Assembly: GCF_901709675.1 (NCBI RefSeq)
Contig: NC_051089.1
Span: forward strand, 16,233,976-16,297,975
Reading direction: 5' to 3'
Length of the DNA: 64,000 nt
Source of the DNA: Syngnathus acus
Taxonomy: Eukaryota; Chordata; Actinopteri; Syngnathiformes; Syngnathidae
The notes beneath the pieces were generated by a model, which saw nothing but the letters and a program-made list of their open reading frames with translations, did not search any database and was not told where the DNA came from. This document shows positions 54,244 through 64,000 of the stretch, one piece after another. Made by a program: the position numbers and the translations under genes. The first letter of the stretch is position 1, and each line of letters opens with the position of its first letter.

Positions 54244-57190
54244 CTGTTGGTATAGGAAAACCAAAGTACAAATTAGAATAAGCCAAAATTGTGATTTGCA
54301 ACATTGAGATAAATGTTAGGCAAGCCCCCTCCATCGTTAAAACTCACCTTAAAGCAGTTTTATTCTTTGGCTTTTGACTCAGCATGAGACTGCACCATTT
54401 TAGAGCTTTATGGTGTTTATGTTAGGAATTTATTGTTTTAACTGTGTGTGTTTTTATATTTCTGACTTTTACTTTATGTACATGTAGCTGTGGTCATTTG
54501 TAAAGTCAGGTCTACAAACTAACATGTTTTACAAAAAGCACATAGCCCCTAATTTACTTTAGGTTGCGCTTAAAAACAATTTAGGGGCGCACATGGGAAG
54601 TTGGAAAACTATCCACATACCGCTGCATTTTACCATGATAGTTACAAAAACTGCAGTGATTTAAAAATAAATGTAGGGGTGCACATGGGAAATTGGAAAA
54701 CTATTCACATTCTGCTGCATTTTACCATGATAGTTACAGAAACTGCAGTGATTTAAATCCACATTTTATTTGGTAAGTTTTGACAAAACATAAACCTTAA
54801 AGTATAAGTTAATGTTATTTTGAAATGTGAAGCTTGACACAAGACAAGTTGTTTCGGTCGTGTGACAATATTATATTCCCAAGCTAGCAAAATGAGTAAA
54901 ATAAACAGATATATTTGGAAAGTATCTTTGCAATGGGGAAAAGGCCTAATGAGGATTCAACACAAGAGCCTATGTATGCCCAAGAAGAAAAAAAAGATGC
55001 ATTGCACAGTCAATACCAGACAACCCACTTCAAATATAGCTTTACTACCAAAGTTATTACCACGCACGAAGCCCAATTTGTGGCAGGCGGTTCTCCAATG
55101 AGTCAACTATGCCTTTAAAACAGATTTTTCATCAAATGTGGAAAGCTTTGAGCACATCATACTCATTCAATATACCGTATTTTCCGCCCTAAAAGGCGCA
55201 CCTAAAAACCTAAAATTTTCTCAAAAGCCGACAGTGCGCCTTATAGGCCAGTGCGCCTTATATATGGATCAACTGATGAATTTGTTGATCCATACTGGTT
55301 GTACACAGTGCTCTGCCAAAATGTTTCAGTACGTTTTAGTACGACTAGTAAATTACAAGGTCGCATCGCTTCCCAGCATTACGGCAACTGTAGTCAGGGG
55401 GCGTCACCGAATAGCTGTTGTACCCGCGAGGCTATTTCATGTCAAAATAGGCTGCTCTGTTAATGTTTCGAGTAAATCTACTGATCGATATGGAAGGGAA
55501 ACATAGGTAAGTAGTACCAATGCGTTAGATCGAACTTTAGTCAGTTCCGATCATTTTATAGGAGATCGTTTGAGAAACGCGATTGTTTACACTTTGCTGA
55601 GGCTCATGGGAGATTGCGAGCTGAGGCTCGTGAGACTTTGCGGATGGCTAATGCTATTGCGATAGCTGCTATACGTACCAGGCTATTTCATGTCAAAATA
55701 GGCTGCTCTGTTAATGTTTCGAGTAAATCTACGGATCGATATGGAAGGGAAACATAGGTAAGTAGTACCAATGCGTTAGATCGAACTTTAGTCAGTTCTG
55801 ATCATTTTATAGGAGATCGTTTGAGAAACGCGATTGTTTACACTTTGCTGAGGCTCATGGGAGATTGCGAGCTGAGGCTCGTGAGACTTTGCGGATGGCT
55901 AATGCTATTGCGATAGCTGCTATACGTACCAGGCTATTTCATGTCAAAATAGGCTGCTCTGTTAATGTTTCGAGTAAATCTACGGATCGATATGGAAGGG
56001 AAACATAGGTAAGTAGTACCAATGCGTTAGATCGAACTTTAGTCAGTTCCGATCATTTTATAGGAGATCGTTTGAGAAACGCGATTGTTTACACTTTGCT
56101 GAGGCTCATGGGAGATTGCGAACTGAGGCTCGTGAGACTTTGCGGATGGCTAATGCTATTGCGATAGCTGCTATACGTACCAGGCTATTTCATGTCAAAA
56201 TAGGCTGCTCTGTTAATGTTTCGAGTAAATCTACGGATCGATATGGAAGGGAAACATAGGTAAGTAGTACCAATGCGTTAGATCGAACTTTAGTCAGTTC
56301 TGATCATTTTATAGGAGATCGTTTGAGAAACGCGATTGTTTACAGAGGGCTCGTTGGTTATTGGCTAGTGGATGCATACCGCAACCCTAGTCAACCTCAG
56401 TTTGATGCAGTATAGCTTCTATTTTATGCGCCTTATAATCCGGTGCGCCTTATATATGGACAAAGTTTTAAAATGGGCCGTTCATTGAAGGTGCGCCTTA
56501 TAACCCGGTGCGCCTTTTAGGGCGGAAAATACGGTAGGTGAAAAACAGTGAATTTGCGTTTGTTATTGTACCATTGCACTCCTGCCAAGCCGGTAGGCGG
56601 TAAATAATGGATGGCTGGATGGATTCATAAATAAAATTATCATTCAAAAATTACGCCATTAAAAAACACCCCAAATAAAAAAAAATAAAAAAGAACACCC
56701 ACACAAATATTTTTTTCCACGGCACTGTATATTCAAAATATTTTGTGACTGAACTTGGACCTAATTGTACTGCTTGGTGATGAGCCCCATTTCCACGAGT
56801 AAGTAAGCAAAGGGAACACTTGAACAGTCTAACTCAAATAAGGTCAATACTCACACCACGGAGGTCTGTCCGAACGAGACCTGAGAGACATGGACGAGGA
56901 AAGGGCTTTGTGGGGGATGTACGAACCATCTCCTGATGGATGGCTGTGTGCCCCAAACATGGCTGACAGCGCTGCGGAGACAGAAGTCCAAACATGAAGC
57001 GGTGATTAGTCCAAATATTCACACTAGTCTAATTTCATATATAGTGGCTAACCTCTGGAGGTCCTTGTATGCGGATCTCCAGCACTCTCACACACACTTG
57101 TGAGGAACTCATTGACTTGTTTGAGTGACAATGAGTTGTGTAGTGTTTCCAGAGGATAGATGGAGGGCACCATGGAGCATCCTTCAAAGC
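53609..57190 (-). CDS. ppip5k1: PPIP5K1 (diphosphoinositol pentakisphosphate kinase 1), C-terminal three exons
   Basis: PPIP5K1 makes inositol pyrophosphates (1-InsP7, InsP8) in the cytosol from InsP6 and 5-InsP7, with an N-terminal kinase and a phosphatase-like domain; both lie outside the window. Three exons (57190-57053, 56971-56855, 54243-53609) join in phase and give 296 residues to a TGA at 53611-53609. The first has [19 protein letters not shown] and LKQVNEFL, as in the conserved end of the catalytic part. RPPW-(Y)[18 protein letters not shown] spans exons 2-3 exactly as in human PPIP5K1. The remaining tail is acidic, Ser/Pro-rich and poorly conserved, as is usual. Human PPIP5K1 has the same position next to MAP1A. 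Confidence 0.95.
54582..54765 (+). repeat. Two-copy tandem repeat, period 92 bp
   Basis: TAGGGG(C/T)GCACATGGGAA starts at 54582 and again at 54674. Both copies continue through GCTGCATTTTACCATGATAG to CTGCAGTGATTTAAA with few differences. Confidence 0.8.
55175..56534 (-). mobile_element. TA-flanked satellite-bearing transposon, copy B (four units)
   Basis: The same inverted ends as copy A, CCGTATTTTCCGCCCTAAAA and complement, with TA flanks. GATTGTTTAC recurs at 55581, 55832, 56083 and 56334, an exact 251-bp period. The length difference from copy A (478 bp) equals two units minus the 24-bp deletion seen in A. Orientation is opposite to A. Confidence 0.92.
56855..56971 (-). CDS. ppip5k1: ppip5k1 exon, Ser-rich linker
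   Basis: Acceptor TCTCCGCAG, donor GGT|GTGAGT. Encodes [20 protein letters not shown], then [18 protein letters not shown]. Human has ALFDSMHSS..RSEKPPWY. Phase joins both neighbours. Confidence 0.9.
57053..57190 (-). CDS. ppip5k1: ppip5k1 exon with the [13 protein letters not shown] block
   Basis: Acceptor TGTACCACAG, donor CCAGAG|GTTAGC. Encodes [20 protein letters not shown] through [20 protein letters not shown]. Human PPIP5K1 reads [31 protein letters not shown]. Confidence 0.96.
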
Positions 57191-60100
57191 CTGTGGTACA
57201 GGAGAGAAATGATATAGACAGACATACATTAAAAGCTCTTAGTTGGTCTGGGTGGCCAGATGAGCACCTGGACTGAACCACACTGGGTGCCACATGAGAA
57301 AGCGGGTTCAATACTCCGCACTTCATACTCAATACCCAGCTTTCTTCACAACACAGGTTAACATGTTGTGAGAACTGCTACCAGATTCTAACATTCATCT
57401 CCACACAGCTATGTTTCAAAACCCATGCTGGATGTCAACACAACATTGTGCCATATCAAATAACAAGTCTTACAAATCAGAGGCCCAAGCAGATTCTAAA
57501 ACTCCAACAGCCCTCCTGCACACACTTGCCTCGAGCAGCACACAGCAGCTGCAAAATCAGGTCTGACACGTTATAAAAGTCAGTTTAACTGGTGTTAGTA
57601 GTCAACAGAGCTGCTCAGTTGCACAGCATTGAGCTCAAACTCAATCTTCATCATCTACAATCTCAGCGATGCAGAAGAACAAGCAAAAGTTACGGCTATT
57701 CGGCATTTGGATGAAATTTCAGGGTGAACCTAGAATGCATTGTGACGTTTGAAACAAATCTTTGCTAAAGTCCAACTGTTTAATGTTTCATTACTTTATG
57801 TCCAACTTTCTGCACTCTAACAAGAAGCTGAATGGCAAAATTCAGAACAGTTATTTGATCCTTGAACTAACCAACACATTTCCTGCCTCGAGAGTCACAG
57901 TGTCATCCTCAGGTTGCAACAGAGCAAGAGAAACTGGAAAAGGCATGTCCTTGGCAATTAAAAAAATTGTTGTGAATTTTGCCATTCAGGTCCTTGTTAA
58001 AGAACAGCAAATTGAACAAAAAATACTGAAACTTTGAACAGTTGGACATTCAAAATTTTACACAAGATCAAATTGAGTTCAACTATAAATGTTGCAGTGC
58101 ATCTCAGGTTCATCTCAGAATTTCACTTGAAAACCGAATACCTAGCCCTAACTTTTTGTGAGTGGCGTGGAACGCATTCACAAACTTGTGATATTATATT
58201 TATATAATACACTTAGTTATATATAAACATAAGAATGAATAAAGCTAATTTCAACACATTTTAATTTAGAATATTGCATAAAAGTAAAATGTGTTTTGGT
58301 CAGTAAGTCAGTAAAATGAATGAATAAATAAATATGAATTAAAAAAAAAAAAAAGATCCACAAGATGACAGGTATTGGCATGTTGTGTTGGTAAGCTGAT
58401 AAGGACATTACAAAGAGAAGTTGTTAGATGCTTATTTATTGATGGAAATATTTATACGCTGTAGATTCTACTACTTCTACCAATATCACTGGCATTCCAG
58501 TTCTAATAGCTTGTCTTGTACCCGTAGTAAATTTATTATTTAAATACGCATATGCAAAATTACAAAAAATAAATTTAAAACATTATTTGATTCATATCAG
58601 TTTAAAACCCCCCCGATATTTTTGGTAAGATCTTTGTATCTAATCAATTAGTAGATGCAGACAATTTGCCTTCAATTTACCAGGGTGGGGAAGGAAATAG
58701 GTAGCTTTATTTGCACCAAGCCAGCTTGCAGTCTGCATAGCCACAGAAACAGGCAAGCATGCATCAACATCAAGTGGCAAAACACGAGTCCACCACAGGC
58801 CAAGCACAGTCCAAGACTACACCGTTTGCAGTGGTTGGACGAGGCATAGATTGGGCATCTAGGGCGGGCCAGGGTCTAACCATGAAGGTACTCTATGGGG
58901 TCCTGGCCAGAGATAAGCCAGTTTCGGAAGAGGCGGAGGTGGTAGGAGCACTGGTGGAGATGATGGGTGAGTGCACCGTCGAGAGAGAGGTGGCAGCCCA
59001 GACTGAGTTCTGAGGAGAACCGACTCAACAACTGGGCCACATGGTGCTCCTCCAATGGCTCTGGAGAAGAACAGGGAGAGCGAGGATGGACACAAAGGAA
59101 CAGAAGACCAACAATACCAAAGACATGGGATGATAGATTGTAAGGCTGAAAGATGAGATGGCAAGAAGACACTGCAGTAGATGAGCGGAAAATAAGAGAG
59201 AGACATTCATAGTTTGTCAATGGGGGGCGAGCTGTATGTAGATGTCAAGTCATAGACGCCCCAATTGTGCAGTTATTTTAAAGTAATGGTAATTCTACTG
59301 AACATTCCATTTTAAAGCTGTTAAGAAACAAAAAAAAAGCTATTGGTCATTGTGTGGAAGTACAACTTTAACATGAGCAGCAAATCTTGTGGGACTGCAA
59401 CACAGTGAGCATATCAAAGGTATATACCATTTTTGCTTTTTTTGTTATTTTTGGCACCGCAGCAGGATTTGGGAATTTTGCAATGAGTAAACGTTTGTGA
59501 TGACCGAAATTTAAACTTATTTTCAACATGGAAAAGTGGTACACATGTCTGTCTGGCTGCTCAATACAATATTGTTGTTGACAATAACACTGGTCAACAA
59601 AGTTTTATTTTTTTATTATTATTATTATACATATATGTTTGAAAATCAGAGGTGTAAGTAAACCTTCGTAGATTTATTTTTTGATCTGAACCCAAATCCG
59701 TCCTTGTTTTTTCTGTAGCAAGTTTTCATAATAATATACTATAATATAATATGTAACAGTCATATATTTAGTAATATTTATGAATTAAGGGTTACATGGC
59801 AGTTTCCTGAATCATTGTAGCTATAGATTAACACACATGGTAAAATTTGCATTGCGCAAGTCAAATTTAAAAACCTTCAAAAGACTGATTTGCTAGGGGA
59901 AAAAAAAGAAAAACATTTCTTTTGACGAATGCACAGTTGACAGTAATACAGAAAAATCCTCATTCTAGTCACTTGTGCTCTCTGCCTCATTAAAAAGCCG
60001 TTTTTTTTTTTTTTTTAAATGAATGTATATATTGTATACCTATGTATTTTCAAATGGTTTATCAGTACTATTTTGGGTGGGCAGGGGGTCCCGAGGTTGG

Positions 60101-61539
60101 GTGGGTGTGAGGGAGGAATTTGGTGGTGGTGAGTTTGGGTCTTTGTGGTCAGGTTTTATGGGTTGCTTTTACATTGTTAAATTGTTTTATTTATTTTTAT
60201 CTGTATCACTTTGAGTTGCACATGTATGTTAAGGTGTAATAGAAATTAGGTTGAGTTAACACATCAGTTGGATTCAGTCTTAATAGTGACTCACCTCAGA
60301 GGCACAAGCATTCATTTCTGTCCACCACTACACTGGTTGAAGGTGATGCTTTAATGTTCGCGTTTTTCACACCAGTCAACTTCTTTTTGGTCTTGATTGA
60401 AGAATGTGCAGCATTATTCATTACCTACACCGCTTGTTCTCAATGGGGTCATGGGTCAGCTGACATAGGGTAGCGAGTCAATTGCAGGGAATAACTACTC
60501 TCACTAACCTGGGAATTCTACAGCCTTCAATTAATCTCACATACATGTTTTCAGAGGAAGCCTCAGTACCGGGAGAACATGAAAACCAGTTATAAATGCT
60601 AGGAAGGAAATTTAAGATGTTTATGTGATGTGACTTGCCATAAAAGCAGTAATTGCTTGTCTGGCATGCAACCAAAAACTATTTTGAGAGCAGGTAACTT
60701 TTTCCATCAGATGTTGCTAATGTTAGATTGATTGGAGCTATTTGACATTAGAGAAGATGGTCGATTATTGGACGAAGGAAAAAACTGTTCCTGAACCAAT
60801 TCTTTTGATATTCCATGTGACTTATAAATAATCATAATAATAATCAAAATGTTTTTAAAATATCAGTCATCAAATATTAACAACTAACAAACAGTTAGAA
60901 GAAGCTCAAGCTGCTAAGCCAATACACGTGCTAAACAAAAATATAAAAAATAGCTTCATAACATTAGGTATCAAAATCACTAAACTTCGACGATTAACTT
61001 GGCACTGACACGAACCTGCTCAGAAGATGAGGGAGGTATAAAAACTTCTCCAAACATGCACTTTTGTTGTTCTGTCGGGAAGAGCTCAATCACAGGTTAC
61101 AATTATTTTGTGAGTGCAATCATTTTGAGATTCAGAGGGAACAGGAGAAAGGTTAAAACATTTGTGTTAGTGTGGTTTAAAACAATGTACTTCATTCAAA
61201 TTCAAATAAATGCGTAGGAATGTTTAGACGCAAAATCACCAGCCCGCGCAACTGTGTGTACGACGATGAATCAGAATTCATTCTAAATGATAGCACGTGC
61301 AATAAGGGTGGGGAAAAAAATTAGATATTGCAATATATTGTTGCAATCTCTGTTGGAATAAATAACTGAAACACTGACAGCAAATATCGATATTTTATGA
61401 CAACACACTAACGCAACGCACATAATGCGTAAAATAGATTTAACCCGTTGTCACCGTCAGTACTTAATCGCTCGTTCTTGTTGCGGGGGCGCTAATCCCA
61501 TAAATTGGGTAAAATAGGCAGAAGCAGAGGCCTTCAAAG

Positions 61540-61880
61540 AAGAAAGGATGCAAAGACCCACCTGCAGGATTTGACCCAAAAGTGTGGAGACTCTTCAGCT
61601 TGACTGACAAACACTGGATAAAAAATAAAAAATATACAATCTGCAAGAACTGTTTTCCGAGCCGTAACAGCACCACTATGAATCTACAAAGCCATCTTGT
61701 TCGCTCTCATGGTGAACGCCACGAAGGTTATAATAAAGACAAACCAAGTCAGCCAACGATCACTACAGTTGTGCGCTACCCAATCACACTTCACAGCATT
61801 CCCACATTGTATACTAATGCTATAGCAAAAGTGAAGGGAGTGAAGCTAAATGCGTGTGATGCAAGTTCGACCAGTGTTTC
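61540..61880 (+). pseudogene. BED-type zinc finger fragment, hAT (ZBED-like) transposase relic
   Basis: The frame reads DPPAGFDPKVWRLFSLTDKH, then YTICKNCFPSRNSTTMNLQS and HLVRSHGERH. Trp-x2-Phe, Cys-x2-Cys and His-x4-His in this order are the BED finger found at the N-terminus of hAT transposases. No catalytic domain follows. Confidence 0.65.
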
Positions 61881-62165
61881 AGAATCACAAAGAAGTACGC
61901 TGTTCTTGTTTACAAAACTATCAATTTTCATTTACTATATGTCCAGCAATGTAGTGTTATTCATGTTAATGCACTTTAATTAAAAACTATACAGTGTTTT
62001 AAGTCAACCAACGATCACTACTGCGGAGTTGTTTCCCTTTGGGTCGCCGAGTGCACAGAGTATCACAGAGTATAAAGCAGTACGCTGTTCTTGTTTACAA
62101 AACTATGAAGTTACATTTTCTTTAATGTGTCTAGCAGTGATGTGATATTCATGTTAATGCACTTT
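61746..62165 (+). repeat. Partial tandem duplication next to the BED relic
   Basis: AAGTCA(G/A)CCAACGATCACTAC occurs at 61746 and 62001; AGTACGCTGTTCTTGTTTAC occurs at 61894 and 62089; GTTAATGCACTTTAAT ends both copies. The second copy is about 60 bp shorter between these marks. Confidence 0.75.
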
Positions 62166-62184
62166 AATCAATTGAATTGAATTG

Positions 62185-62600
62185 TGAGTTACCCCTATCG
62201 GCCAATCCTGTGAATACCACCCCAACAGTGAAATATGGGGGGTGGCAGCATCATGTTGAGGTGGTGGTTTGCTGTTGGAGGTACTGGTGCACTTTGCAAA
62301 ATAGATGGCATCATGAGGAAAGAACATTATGTGGAAATACTGAAGCAACATCTCAAGACATCAGCCAGGAAGTCCAAGGTTGGGCACAAATGAGTGTTCC
62401 AAATTCACAATGAGATGAAGCATACTACCAAACTGGTTACAAAGTGGAGTCAGGAGAACAAAGTCGAATTTATCGGCAGGGTCATCTAAAATACCTGATC
62501 TCAGGCCTATTAAAAAAAATTATGGGCAGACCTGAAAAGAATGAGTAAGCCTTGTAGCCTCACAAACCTGGTTCTGTTAGACCAGTTCAGTCAGGAGAAT
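62185..62600 (+). pseudogene. Tc1-like transposase relic (C-terminal half)
   Basis: Across shifting frames: VKYGGGSIM-like (near 62228), GTGALCKIDGIMRKEHYVEI, HNEMKHTTKLVTKW and IPDLRPIK..WADLKR. These match in order the Tc1 family blocks GGGSIMLWG, GTG.LV.I.G.M....Y.., QQDNDPKHT and SPDLNPIEHLW..LK. It is frameshifted and inactive. Confidence 0.7.
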
Positions 62601-64000
62601 CAGGCGATAATTCCTGCCAAAAGGCAATGGTACCAAATACAAATGAAATGCAGCCATGGTCGGGTCACCAAACTTCATCTTGAAGGTTTCCTGACCCAAT
62701 CGGCTGTTTTTAGGCTCGTCACCCAAGGATGGAGTGACAGGTCTTATAAAGACTTGAGTCACAGCCCAACTCTTAGCAAGGCAAGAGAATTCTCTTGATG
62801 GAAACAAGCTTTGAAACTTAAAGACAAACCTGATTTACAGCAACAAAAGTCGCAATAACTGACCAGGATTCTATTTGTGGCCACAATGCAATGCAGGTTT
62901 CTTGTTAAAGCTACTTTGAACTAAAAAGAAAAACTTTTCCGTAGTTAGAAACAAGATCCGGATGGATGAAATTCCTACAGTTTTTGGTCTTGGTTTTTGT
63001 GGAATAAATTTCTGCCAAACGTATGACACAGACAGGCAGGTTTTTTTCTCCTTCAGGATGCATTTTTCTGACTGGTACTTACTGCAGAGGAGCCTCTTTA
63101 AAATACGGTACTGAGAAATTGTCTAAAAAGAAAGTCTTTCATTATTTGGACATTTAGCAGATGCCAAATACAGCTATCTTACAGACGCGACTGTCCCTAT
63201 GTCAGAAAAGAAATCAGCCATCGAGCATTGCCATCATGCTGCTATGAAAGGCAGGTTTGCATTGTATTCAGTATTTTTGGTGAAACGTGCCCCAACTTCC
63301 GACTCTTGCAAACAGCACGACAGCACTGAATTGCCCACAATACTTATGTTTAAAATACCCGGATTAGCTAGCGGGAGAAGCAGGAGACAAAGTTCAAAAG
63401 AAAAACAAATTGCCAAATAAATACATAAAGCACTGACTCATTAACTATTAAAGAGACATATATTGTAAAATCCACTTATATATATCCGCTTTTATATAAA
63501 TTGTATTGTGCACTTGGAGTATCCAGGATAGTAGAAAATGTTAATCTAATCACTCTAAGTGCTGCAGATACTTTTATCATAATAATAATTTGGAGGATAT
63601 TTTTTAATCCGTTCAATTTGATAAATTCTCTATTATGTACGTATTTTGAACAATTACGTCACAGTCTTTTCATAATATTAGCATGAGTCTTTCTGCTGAT
63701 GTTAGCTCTGTGCACTGTATGTTTTCACTTTTTTTGGATGTATTTTGAGTAGTTGTATCAGATGAATTGCATTGAAGGTGCTGTTTTGTTCTTGTTAAAT
63801 GCATTCGTTAGCTTCTCGCTAGCATTAGCTTACTTCTTAACATGGCTGCAGTGCTTGTTTACAGGACGTGCTCATAAATATTATGAGGGGATTTATTTTG
63901 TTATGTGTTGTATATGGTTGGAAGGACAAGTCTTCTGTTGTTGACATATTTTAATCAATAAAAAATGTTTGTGCACCGTAAGACTTTATCTCTGCTAACA

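Larger units (their letters stand above)
54244..56854. other. ppip5k1 intron with tandem repeat and transposon copy B
   Basis: Holds a two-copy 92-bp tandem repeat (54582-54765) and the 1360-bp satellite-bearing transposon (55175-56534). Nothing coding is recognised. Confidence 0.7.
57191..64000. other. Upstream ppip5k1 intron (or flank) to the window edge
   Basis: On the minus strand I find no exon for the sequence expected before GFEGCSM (human KRFSVSFAKHPTN), so this is read as an intron of at least 6.8 kb. It holds the BED-finger relic, the Tc1 relic, poly-A/T tracts and long AT-rich stretches. A 58759-59013 frame (85 codons) is unrecognised. Confidence 0.55.

Noticed and set aside
58759-59206. 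Coding exon of ppip5k1 or a gag-like gene
   Set aside because: Neither strand matches the expected KRFSVSFAKHPTN region, and no splice-phase or motif support is present.

Overview
The window is vertebrate genomic DNA and almost certainly from a ray-finned (percomorph-type) teleost. It has GT-AG introns of widely varying length, fish-type interspersed repeats (hAT and TA-flanked non-autonomous transposons, a Tc1 relic, tRNA-like SINE/minisatellite copies) and three conserved vertebrate genes in an order known from human 15q15: TP53BP1 (minus) - MAP1A (plus) - PPIP5K1 (minus). I cannot name the species.

Layout. (1) About 0.5-14.2 kb, minus strand: the N-terminal half of tp53bp1, 16 coding exons whose splice phases all agree, giving about 1034 codons from the start Met at 14169 to roughly 543. 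The Tudor, oligomerisation and BRCT parts lie left of the window. (2) 14.2-21.5 kb: intergenic space with a CRE/CCAAT promoter next to tp53bp1, several transposon copies and a CpG-dense patch near 19.2-19.5 kb. (3) 21.6-48.4 kb, plus strand: a complete map1a coding sequence in seven exons (2556 aa). Exon 5 holds 6.8 kb of it, and a 15.9-kb intron 2 contains a CpG-dense segment (about 29.84-30.24 kb) that looks like an internal promoter. (4) 48.4-53.6 kb: the convergent intergenic space between map1a and ppip5k1. (5) 53.6-57.2 kb, minus strand: the last three exons of ppip5k1 (296 C-terminal residues). From 57.2 kb to the right edge is an upstream ppip5k1 intron or flank full of transposon relics.

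Function. The three genes are neighbours by ancestry and not an operon: 53BP1 is a DNA double-strand-break adaptor, MAP1A a neuronal microtubule protein, and PPIP5K1 an inositol pyrophosphate kinase. The most interesting structures are a 223-bp tandem duplication of the tp53bp1 exon that carries the LSQSQD phospho-epitope; a TA-flanked inverted-repeat transposon present three times with 6, 4 and 2 copies of an internal ~251-bp satellite unit; and an alternative map1a promoter candidate whose first downstream ATG is exactly the start known for the short mammalian MAP1A. No prokaryote-like or wholly new gene system was found.
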